DNA of 5,616 nt from Spirochaetales bacterium (GTDB lineage Bacteria; Spirochaetota; Spirochaetia; DSM-27196; SLST01). The notes below the pieces were generated by a model, which searched no databases, was not told the DNA's origin, and worked only from the letters and a program-made list of their open reading frames with translations. Each line of letters begins with the position of its first letter. Position 1 is the first letter of the stretch. Made by a program: the position numbers and the translations under genes. Below are positions 1 through 5,616 of the stretch, in pieces. The stretch spans positions 1 to 5,616 of the forward strand of contig DAOWMR010000213.1 of NCBI GenBank assembly GCA_030642995.1. Reading direction: 5' to 3'.

Positions 1-618
1 GATGTGAGTTTCCGGTGCATTGGCGTGAGTTTCCAGTGCGATTTCCAGATATCTCTCCGCAGTTTCCAGATCACCGGATTGTTCGTGCACCAACACCAAC
101 GAGAGAAGGGCCTTTCGGTGTTCGGGCCGGATTCTGAGCGCGCGTTCAAGTGATAGCATCGCATCAAGATTCCGCCCCTCAGCGAGAGAGAGTTCAGCCA
201 GCCCAATTTCCGCATCGACTCTGTTTGGCTCAATGACAAGAGCTGAAGTGAAGTAGTCGCGGGCGGCCTCCAGGTCACCCAACCCGATGGAAATGCGCCC
301 GCTCAGGGTCAGAACTTCGGGGTCTCGGCGGGACAGAGAGAGCGCTCCTAATGCGAGCCCCTCGGCCTGATCATATTCGCCGAGCCAGTAGTAGGACTCG
401 GCCATTCCCACGAGGGATCGCAAGTCCTGCGGATTGACCTGAAGCGCACCACCAAAGGCCTCTATCGCCACGTAGTAGTCGTCATCTGCCAACGCTGCCA
501 TACCTGTCGCGCGTAGCTCCCCGACGGTTTGTGCTCCGACGGTCCCGGCAATGCACAAACCAACAATGAGACTGAGAACGATCAGGCCGGGGCGTTTATC
601 GACCAGTATCGCGTTCAT
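1..618 (-). CDS. Exported tetratricopeptide-repeat protein, partial (N-terminal 206 residues; runs off the left edge)
   Basis: The frame opens at an ATG at 618 and stays open to base 1, so the C-terminus is missing. Residues 1-29 look like a signal peptide: Lys/Arg near the N-terminus, a hydrophobic run GLIVLSLIVGLCIAG, then a likely type I cleavage site after VGA (A29/Q30). Cys22 is preceded by Leu, so a lipobox is unlikely. From about residue 32 to the edge there are roughly five TPR units, with the usual small residues and the NP/EP/RP turn (QVNPQ, VIEPN, RIRPE). TPR arrays bind proteins; an extracytoplasmic scaffold is likely, but the partner is unknown. This ATG is the only possible start, because a stop lies seven codons upstream in frame with no start codon between. 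It lies inside corC, giving a 23-base overlap, and has no clear Shine-Dalgarno, so translation is probably coupled to corC. In E. coli lnt occupies this slot; nothing here resembles Lnt. Confidence 0.85.
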   Translation of the reverse strand, partial: MNAILVDKRPGLIVLSLIVGLCIAGTVGAQTVGELRATGMAALADDDYYVAIEAFGGALQVNPQDLRSLVGMAESYYWLGEYDQAEGLALGALSLSRRDPEVLTLSGRISIGLGDLEAARDYFTSALVIEPNRVDAEIGLAELSLAEGRNLDAMLSLERALRIRPEHRKALLSLVLVHEQSGDLETAERYLEIALETHANAPETHI

Positions 619-1390
619 CCGACGCCGCCATAATTTTTACGGTCTTGATTTTGTGCCCATCCATTTCTTGAACTACGAACCCTGTGTCGCCGTACCTCAC
701 TTTTTCAAACTTAACGGGAATCTTGCCAAACAGATCAAATACGAATCCCCCGAGAGTGTCAAAGTCTGCATCAGGCAGATCCAATTCAAGCTCTTCGTTC
801 AGGTCTTCAATGTCAACGCGCGCGTCACACAAATAGACCTTGTCGCCTATCTCAAGTATATCTTCCCGCTCGTTGTCGAACTCATCCTGGATATCTCCGA
901 CAATCTCTTCAAGAATGTCCTCAAGACAAACTATTCCGGACACGCCGCCGTATTCGTCCACGGAAACAGCGATATGGACCCGGCGGCGTTGCATCTCGCG
1001 GAGAAGCGAATTCAACCGTTTGCTTTCGGGTACGAAAAATGGTTTTCGTATGACCTGCTCTATCTCAAACGGTTTTCCCGAGATGTAGTATTCAAGAAGA
1101 TCCTTCGCATAGAGCATGCCGACGACGTTATCAATTGTCTCTTTGTAGACCGGGAGTCGCGAATGCCCACTCTCACCCACTTTCTCGACTGCCGCTCTGG
1201 GATCCATATCCACCGCGACAAAGGCCACGTCAATCCTTGGAACCATGACCTCTTTCACCGTTGTCTCAGAGAGCGTGAAGACACCACGGATCATGTCCTC
1301 CTTCTCGATATTCAGCTCGTGCTCTTCGCCGTGAACCGGCATCTCGTTCCGACGGAATAGACGCGTGAAGAAGAAACCTTCCCGTTTCAC
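596..1390 (-). CDS. corC: CorC/HlyC (YbeX, TlyC) family tandem-CBS protein
   Basis: The 264-residue protein begins with a short basic/aromatic segment (MKREGFFFTRLFRR). Two CBS domains follow: about residues 44-106, with VMVPRIDV and SGHSRLPVY, and about 113-170, with DEYGGVSGIV and GDIQDEFD. The C-terminal CorC_HlyC domain covers about 183-258 (RVDIEDLNEEL, DTLGGFVFDLFGKIP). The DUF21 membrane domain of larger relatives is absent, as in E. coli CorC/YbeX (292 residues), so the protein should be cytosolic or peripheral. CBS pairs usually bind adenine nucleotides. The family has been linked to Mg2+/Co2+ homeostasis, and E. coli YbeX also to ribosome metabolism. The 'hemolysin' (TlyC) name is historical and is not evidence of toxicity. 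The start is GTG at 1390, overlapping the ybeY TGA by four bases (GTGA), with AAGGAG eight bases upstream. Met17 is a less likely start because it lacks this site. The exact role here is inferred. Confidence 0.93.
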   Translation of the reverse strand: MKREGFFFTRLFRRNEMPVHGEEHELNIEKEDMIRGVFTLSETTVKEVMVPRIDVAFVAVDMDPRAAVEKVGESGHSRLPVYKETIDNVVGMLYAKDLLEYYISGKPFEIEQVIRKPFFVPESKRLNSLLREMQRRRVHIAVSVDEYGGVSGIVCLEDILEEIVGDIQDEFDNEREDILEIGDKVYLCDARVDIEDLNEELELDLPDADFDTLGGFVFDLFGKIPVKFEKVRYGDTGFVVQEMDGHKIKTVKIMAASDERDTGR

Positions 1391-1860
1391 CCTTTCTGCT
1401 CCTTGATAAGCGTATCTACAATCTCTTCCTGCAAGCCAAGCATCGGATGTTCAGAGGCCCCACCATCGGATAGAGTCACCCCCCCGTGTTCGAGTCCTGA
1501 CAGGTGGAGGAGACCGTGAACGGCTATGCGCACGACCTCCTCAGTCGGACTGATGCCCAGGTCTTCGGCATTCGCCTGAACCATCTCCAACGAGATCACG
1601 ACGTCGCCGCGAAGGCCGCCCGATCCTTCCATGGGAATCTGATCCCCCTCATTCTGTGAGAAGGAAAGCACGTCGGTCGGTTCACTGATGCCACGGTAGG
1701 TTGAGTTCAGTTCGGCAATTCGGGAATCTGTGCAAAGGAGAATGCTCACTTCGTAGTCCGAAACCGATATCGTCTCAAGAGTGAGTTCAGCAACGCGGGC
1801 AAGGTCCGGAAGCCAGTCAGGAGGTTCAACGTCTTCGGATGATACATCAACGGTCTTCAC
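1387..1860 (-). CDS. ybeY: Endoribonuclease YbeY (16S rRNA 3' maturation and ribosome quality control)
   Basis: At 157 residues this is full length for YbeY (E. coli about 155). Family landmarks appear in order: LNSTYRG with Arg56, PTDVLSF (61-67), RGDVVIS (84-90), and the zinc motif HGLLHLSGLEH (115-125), whose H115, H119 and H125 should bind Zn2+. YbeY is a single-strand-specific metallo-endoribonuclease acting with the ribosome in the cytoplasm. The usual motif ends G-Y/x-D-H; here it ends G-L-E-H, followed by a Gly/Ser-rich stretch (126-136) that looks a few residues longer than in E. coli. Zn ligands are intact, so activity is likely retained. The GTG start at 1860 is the only choice near the N-terminus, because the in-frame ybeZ TAG is two codons upstream. 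Its Shine-Dalgarno is weak (AGAGGA 13 bases away, or a short TAGG over the stop), so translational coupling to ybeZ is likely. Identity is secure. Confidence 0.95.
   Translation of the reverse strand: MKTVDVSSEDVEPPDWLPDLARVAELTLETISVSDYEVSILLCTDSRIAELNSTYRGISEPTDVLSFSQNEGDQIPMEGSGGLRGDVVISLEMVQANAEDLGISPTEEVVRIAVHGLLHLSGLEHGGVTLSDGGASEHPMLGLQEEIVDTLIKEQKG
1399..1404 (-). promoter_or_regulatory. Ribosome binding site of corC
   Basis: The minus strand reads AAGGAG, followed by eight bases (CAGAAAGG) and the GTG at 1390. This is a strong Shine-Dalgarno at good spacing inside the 3' end of ybeY. It supports the GTG start over the internal Met17 codon. Confidence 0.7.
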
Positions 1861-1866
1861 CTGAAC

Positions 1867-2838
1867 CTACACATCCTCTGAAACGGATTCAGCCTCGTAC
1901 GCATTGATAATTTTCTGCACGAGCGGATTCCGCACAACATCACTCGCGGTGAAGTAGGAGAAACGGATATCAGGAATGTCACTCAGAAGGTCAACCGCAT
2001 GAAGCAGCCCCGACTGGCGCTTCCTCGGAAGATCAATCTGGGTCACGTCCCCGGTTATGACTGCCTCGCTTCCTTCACCGATTCGTGTAAGAAACATTTT
2101 CATCTGTTCGCGCGTCGTGTTTTGGGCTTCGTCCAGAATCACGTAGCAATCATTGAGACTCCGCCCGCGCATGTAGGCAAGCGGCGCAATCTCGATCACC
2201 CGTTGGTCTTCCATCCGCTGTATGGTTTCGTACGGCACAAGTGATTCCATTGCGTCGTAGAGCGGCCGAAGATAGGGGTTAATCTTCTGAGCGAGGTCCC
2301 CCGGCAGATATCCGAGACTCTCACCCGCTTCAACCACCGGCCGTGTGAGTACAAGTTTGCGACGTTTTTTCGTCAGCACATCTCTCAACGCGTGAGCTAC
2401 CGCGAGATAGGTCTTCCCGGTTCCGGCCGGTCCCACCCCAATCACCAGATCATGACTGTCCAGGGCCTTCAGATAGTGCGCCTGAGCCACCGATCGTGGA
2501 AACACCTTCTGATCGCGTCCGGGAACGGTGATGGATGCTTCCTTGAGTAATTCCATTTTTTCGTCGTCATTCTCTGTAAGGGAGAGGAAGACCGCCCGGA
2601 TCAGTGCTTCATTGAGCACGTGACCAAGCCCCACGTGGACATTGATTTCGTCAACCATCCTCAGGAGCATTGACCGATGCGACTCCTTCTCGTCGTCCTC
2701 CAAGTACAACTCATTGCCTCGAGAGTGGATGCGGGTACCGAGAAGTTCTTCCAGCAGACGGAGATTTCGATCGTTCACACCGCACAACTCGGACAACAAC
2801 CCAGGATTGTCCAAAACAACGGCACTGCTACTGCTCAA
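1867..2838 (-). CDS. ybeZ: PhoH-like ATPase YbeZ
   Basis: The 323-residue protein has a KH-like N-terminal region (about 10-70) and a PhoH P-loop ATPase domain (about 108-315). Walker A is GPAGTGKT (136-143), Walker B is VILDEAQNTT (233-242, with D236 and E237), and a sensor-like ITGDVTQIDLPR runs 261-272. Length and order match E. coli YbeZ (346 residues). YbeZ-type PhoH proteins are cytosolic nucleotide hydrolases that associate with YbeY and are thought to act in RNA and ribosome metabolism; the adjacent ybeY supports that. The start is TTG at 2838. It is preceded five bases upstream by AAGGAG, and no ATG, GTG or other TTG lies between it and the in-frame lptD stop. A sigma70-like promoter sits in the 48-bp gap upstream. 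The gene ends in TAG six bases before ybeY. Identity is very secure; the TTG start is well supported. Confidence 0.96.
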   Translation of the reverse strand: MSSSSAVVLDNPGLLSELCGVNDRNLRLLEELLGTRIHSRGNELYLEDDEKESHRSMLLRMVDEINVHVGLGHVLNEALIRAVFLSLTENDDEKMELLKEASITVPGRDQKVFPRSVAQAHYLKALDSHDLVIGVGPAGTGKTYLAVAHALRDVLTKKRRKLVLTRPVVEAGESLGYLPGDLAQKINPYLRPLYDAMESLVPYETIQRMEDQRVIEIAPLAYMRGRSLNDCYVILDEAQNTTREQMKMFLTRIGEGSEAVITGDVTQIDLPRKRQSGLLHAVDLLSDIPDIRFSYFTASDVVRNPLVQKIINAYEAESVSEDV

Positions 2839-2843
2839 ACGAT

Positions 2844-2849
2844 CTCCTT
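2844..2849 (-). promoter_or_regulatory. Ribosome binding site of ybeZ
   Basis: The minus strand reads AAGGAG, then ATCGT and the TTG at 2838. The strong match and five-base spacing settle the TTG as the start, since no other start codon exists between it and the upstream in-frame stop. Confidence 0.75.
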
Positions 2850-2860
2850 CTCCACCGGAA

Positions 2861-2890
2861 AGTATAGGAGCCCATGGAAGATGAGGTCAA
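2861..2890 (-). promoter_or_regulatory. Putative sigma70-type promoter for ybeZ-ybeY-corC-TPR
   Basis: On the minus strand a -35 box TTGACC (2885-2890) is followed by an 18-base spacer and a -10 box TATACT (2861-2866). Each box matches five of six consensus bases. The predicted transcription start is near 2853-2855, giving a very short leader of about 15 bases that carries the ybeZ Shine-Dalgarno. The TGA stop codon of lptD lies within the -35 box. This would let the ribosome-maturation genes be transcribed independently of lptD. It is a sequence match only; no operator or start-site data are available. Confidence 0.55.
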
Positions 2891-5616
2891 GGGTCGTTCC
2901 CGAAGGTCAAGTCCCACGTTGACCCGGTTGTCACGGCATCCGTACCGGTCTGATTGTCCGCGCGTACGTTGGACGACAACTCCCGAATTGCTCGCCACTG
3001 CAGTTCGATCTCAAGACTGCTCTGCCAGTCGTACTGCCGTCGACTAACTCCTGTCTCTTCATCGAGCATCAGGACGATTTCCGGTCGACCGGAGTAGCTG
3101 ATCTCCAGATCCCAATCCTCGAGATAGTGGGTTGCTTGAATTCGAATCTGCTGGAGATTGAAGGCCGACTCAATTCGGTCTTGTCTACTGAAATAGTTGA
3201 AACTCTTCAGGAGGTCCACCGCAAGACTTCGGCGGTCCCTGCCGACACTCTCGGCCAGCGGACCAATGTAGACGTAGCTCTGAGTATTTATGGACTGGGA
3301 GGAAAGGCTCAAGCTCAGAAAATCGGTAATTTCCACGTCAGCCTTCAGGCCAAACGAGAGGCTGCTCTCGGTGTATTGAAGAAGATTCATGGACCAGGAC
3401 GTGGTAAGGCTCCCCGCAAGGCGGAGACGATTGCGCCAGAACGGCTCAAGTTCCGACGAGAGATCCGTGGAGACCTCAGCGTGAGTTGGGCGGAACCGAC
3501 GGATTCCATCCCCGACCCACCCCACTCCGGTACCGCCGAAATTGAACCCCTCCGTTGACCGCATCTGAAATTGCGCTCTTACCGGTCCAATCACCGCCGA
3601 AGTGTTGTTGTACGAAAATTCCTCCAGATCCACATCGTACGAGATCTGATTCTGAATCTGACCAAGCTCGCCAAGCAACAGCGCCTGCGCAGACGTTACC
3701 GGCTGAGGTGTCCAGCTCATGTCATCTTCCTGCAGCACGCCCGAAGCGATCGAGACTGAAACGGGCGAGAGACCAAGATTCAGTTGTCCGACAAATCTCA
3801 ACGCTCGCGGGGGCAAGTCCGCAGAGAGCCGCAGAGACTGCCCACTCAGCACGTCAAGCGCTGCGTTCAACTGAATCTGATGCGACCGAACAAACTCATC
3901 GTCCCACTGCAGCCATTCTGCAAGGTAGGGGGGCGAGCCGGTTCCCTCAAGCTCCGAGTAGACCAGCTGATAGAGGAGCAGGTTCACCGAGTAGTTCACG
4001 CTGGAGCTTGACCATAGCTGACTTCCCGCGAAGGGGGAGACCCTGAGAGCCATGTTCCCCGTGGCATTCACGGATGAGTAGGAGTAGGCCTGCTGGAGCA
4101 AGGACTGCCACCTTGTGTCGTCAACAGTGCCCGCTCGATTGTATACGGTGCGGTACTGCCCGCTCGCGGCGAGAGAACCCGTCAGCCCGATGGAGTTTGA
4201 GAGAAGAGTTAGCGCCATTGGCACGGTGCCGCCCATCCGCCCCGAGGCCGCTGAGTACGCAAGAGCAAAATCCACATCTTCCGGATTGTTCCACGCATCG
4301 GAATTGTAAGTGTTTTCAAGGAGACCGCTCGGCGTGATTGTGTAACCAACTGATGCGTTCCACAGCTCCGGAATTGGAGGCGGAGAAACCTCACCCGGCA
4401 AGGCAGGTAGCCGAAGACACTCCTCTGCGGCAAGCGGCTCGAAGCTCTCTGCCTTCCAGGCCGGGCGCAGTTCATTCTCCGGCGGAGATTCAAGATCCGT
4501 TTCCGGTGCATGAAAGGATGAGAGGCGAAGGAGTTGTCCGGAAACAATCCCCGAAAGATTGGGAAGTTCCAGGGTGTCAGGGTAGAAGAACGACTTTTCC
4601 CGCCATCGGAGGGTAATTGACGCATTCTGCAGTGCAACTCTCTGCAGCCAGGGGTCCAGCGCCTCCAATTGGGGCGTTGCACTGCCTCTGAACGTCCATT
4701 CATAGCTCGTGATAAGCTCAGGCTCGGGAACGGGTGTCCCTTGACCCATGAGTCCGAGCCAATCGATCTGTTCGGCACGTCGGTCGAAGTCCTTCTGAAA
4801 TCGACTGTCGCTGAAGAACGTCATGTCTCCCGATAATGTATACCCCTGACCGCTCAGTGCGGCTGAGAGGCCAAGTCCAAACCTGAAGGGTATCCGCACC
4901 GATCCAATCTGGGTTACGTTCCACGACGTCACGGCCTCGTCGCCGGTCAGGTAATAGGGGCTGTAGGTGGTACCCTGGCCCGGGAAATTGTAGCTGTAGA
5001 TGTCACGACTCATCCCGAGGCCGAGATAAAACGCCAGGTTGTTCAAGGTGCCGGCTTTCGGAAACGTACCATCAAGGGCAATGTACGCGCCAAGTTTCGT
5101 GTAAATGTCGGCCAGAATCCGCAGCACCGCCCCGCTTTCCGGCGGAGCAAGGTCCGCCGCATCATCCGGCACCAGATAAAGGCCTTCAATTTTCTGTGCT
5201 CCCGCGGCTCCTTCCTCTTCTGCAATCTGAAGAAACGAGAATGCCGCCTCCGGTTCATCCGGTTCGCCGAGAAGATAGGTCGTTGTCTGGATGTATCGGC
5301 CCTCTCGGTCGCGAACCCCGAAGGACGGGTTGAAGAACAGTTCGTTCCCGGGTCGAAAGAAGAATGGAAAATAGAAGATGGCGACACGACCTACGTAGAG
5401 ATAGGCATTCTGCAGTCCCCACTCGCCGGGAGCCAGTACCCAGATCTTGTCTGCCCGGATCTCATAGTTCGGTGGGTCGGCGGTGGACGAAGTCACGCGA
5501 CCGTTTTCCATCACGACGACATCATCACTCGAGCGCGTTATGTAGCTCCCGGCGAAGGAGAAATCCACCTGCTCTCCTTCAATGGTTCGTGCTCGTTCGG
5601 TGACGCCCTGGACGAA
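2887..5616 (-). CDS. lptD: LptD-like outer-membrane lipopolysaccharide-assembly protein, partial (N-terminus beyond the right edge)
   Basis: 909 residues are visible; the frame is open to base 5616, so the signal peptide and first part of the gene are missing. Residues 1-70 look like the end of the OstA/LptA-like periplasmic domain, including YEIRADKI (51-58). Next comes a hallmark LptD segment, LYVGRVAIFYFPFFFRPG (73-90), and NPSFGVRDREGRYIQTTTY (96-114). The rest, to the TGA at 2887, is rich in alternating aromatic/hydrophobic strands with Ser/Asn/Gly turns, as expected of a large beta-barrel. LptD with LptE inserts LPS into the outer leaflet. Two acidic/Pro-rich stretches (117-165 and 369-417) probably form loops or plug insertions. 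Only one Cys (400) is visible, so E. coli-type disulfides cannot form in this part. A GTG at 5568 with a chance AAGGAG upstream could mimic a start, but it would remove a domain that continues across it. The motif style recalls treponemal LptD, from memory. The transported lipid is unknown. Confidence 0.82.
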   Translation of the reverse strand, partial: FVQGVTERARTIEGEQVDFSFAGSYITRSSDDVVVMENGRVTSSTADPPNYEIRADKIWVLAPGEWGLQNAYLYVGRVAIFYFPFFFRPGNELFFNPSFGVRDREGRYIQTTTYLLGEPDEPEAAFSFLQIAEEEGAAGAQKIEGLYLVPDDAADLAPPESGAVLRILADIYTKLGAYIALDGTFPKAGTLNNLAFYLGLGMSRDIYSYNFPGQGTTYSPYYLTGDEAVTSWNVTQIGSVRIPFRFGLGLSAALSGQGYTLSGDMTFFSDSRFQKDFDRRAEQIDWLGLMGQGTPVPEPELITSYEWTFRGSATPQLEALDPWLQRVALQNASITLRWREKSFFYPDTLELPNLSGIVSGQLLRLSSFHAPETDLESPPENELRPAWKAESFEPLAAEECLRLPALPGEVSPPPIPELWNASVGYTITPSGLLENTYNSDAWNNPEDVDFALAYSAASGRMGGTVPMALTLLSNSIGLTGSLAASGQYRTVYNRAGTVDDTRWQSLLQQAYSYSSVNATGNMALRVSPFAGSQLWSSSSVNYSVNLLLYQLVYSELEGTGSPPYLAEWLQWDDEFVRSHQIQLNAALDVLSGQSLRLSADLPPRALRFVGQLNLGLSPVSVSIASGVLQEDDMSWTPQPVTSAQALLLGELGQIQNQISYDVDLEEFSYNNTSAVIGPVRAQFQMRSTEGFNFGGTGVGWVGDGIRRFRPTHAEVSTDLSSELEPFWRNRLRLAGSLTTSWSMNLLQYTESSLSFGLKADVEITDFLSLSLSSQSINTQSYVYIGPLAESVGRDRRSLAVDLLKSFNYFSRQDRIESAFNLQQIRIQATHYLEDWDLEISYSGRPEIVLMLDEETGVSRRQYDWQSSLEIELQWRAIRELSSNVRADNQTGTDAVTTGSTWDLTFGNDP

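Noticed and set aside
4..34. Direct repeat of GTGAGTTTCC (4-13 and 25-34), and a further TTTCCGGTGCAT match near 4500.
   Set aside because: The first pair encodes two nearby Glu-Thr-His triplets within a TPR helix, and the 12-base match to lptD encodes Ala-Pro-Glu in an unrelated protein; both fit chance within coding sequence.
625..660. AT-rich patch (AAAAATTATG on the minus strand) just upstream of the TPR start as a possible -10 region.
   Set aside because: No acceptable -35 box lies at proper spacing, and the bases encode the end of CorC; operon transcription with coupling explains the TPR gene better.
551..1360. A 269-residue open frame on the plus strand across most of corC.
   Set aside because: It is antisense to a well-recognised CorC-family protein, has no family resemblance or ribosome site I can see, and such mirror frames are common opposite G+C-rich genes.
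596..1390. Reading the CorC/TlyC gene as a hemolysin or virulence factor.
   Set aside because: The protein has CBS and CorC_HlyC domains, no export signal, and sits in a housekeeping ybeZ-ybeY-ybeX operon.
2839..2886. Possible intrinsic terminator between lptD and ybeZ.
   Set aside because: Only a short CCATGG palindrome is present, with no stem of useful length and no T-run.
3127..4046. Two adjoining plus-strand open frames (143 and 163 residues) antisense to lptD.
   Set aside because: Low-complexity, Arg/Ala/Ser-rich translations with no domain; explained by codon use of lptD on the other strand.
4209..4778. A 189-residue open frame on the minus strand inside lptD, in a different frame.
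   Set aside because: The protein is Arg/Ser/Pro-rich without recognisable motifs, and the lptD frame runs unbroken through it; it is an out-of-frame shadow.
5566..5580. GTG at 5568 with AAGGAG five bases upstream as the true lptD start.
   Set aside because: The frame is open through to the window edge, and the upstream residues (VTERARTIEGEQV) continue the OstA-like domain. Starting here would leave an outer-membrane protein without a signal peptide.

Overview
The window is a densely packed stretch of bacterial chromosome. All five supported genes lie on the minus strand, so they read from right to left. The best guess for the host is a spirochaete (Spirochaetota) or another diderm with a related LptD. 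This rests on the style of the LptD-like outer-membrane protein, whose motifs as I remember them resemble treponemal homologues, and on the CorC/TlyC-type gene. It is inference without an alignment. Base composition is moderately G+C rich by eye.

Layout in transcription order: (1) 5616-2887, the 3' portion of an lptD-like gene (909 codons visible, open to the right edge), encoding an outer-membrane beta-barrel that delivers lipopolysaccharide or a related glycolipid to the cell surface. (2) A 48-bp gap holding a good sigma70-type promoter; its -35 box includes the lptD stop codon. (3) 2838-1867, ybeZ (PhoH-like ATPase), TTG start. (4) 1860-1387, ybeY (zinc endoribonuclease for 16S rRNA 3' maturation and ribosome quality control), GTG start, 6 bp after ybeZ. 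(5) 1390-596, ybeX/corC/tlyC (tandem-CBS CorC-family protein), GTG start, overlapping ybeY by 4 bases. (6) 618 to the left edge, the N-terminal 206 codons of an exported TPR protein overlapping corC by 23 bases.

The core ybeZ-ybeY-ybeX matches the conserved E. coli order. There it is followed by lnt; here an exported TPR protein takes that place and an outer-membrane assembly gene lies just upstream. The cluster therefore mixes ribosome maturation (YbeY, YbeZ, probably YbeX) with envelope biogenesis (LptD, TPR protein). The tight spacing and overlaps indicate one operon from ybeZ onward with translational coupling; lptD may read through into it, supplemented by the internal promoter.

I see no RNA genes, mobile elements, CRISPR arrays or convincing intrinsic terminators. 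No stretch over 300 bases lacks a gene. Nothing in the window requires a new biological system. The points most worth following up are the promoter built over the lptD stop codon, the almost cysteine-free LptD, the three successive non-ATG starts, the YbeY motif variant and the TPR gene.
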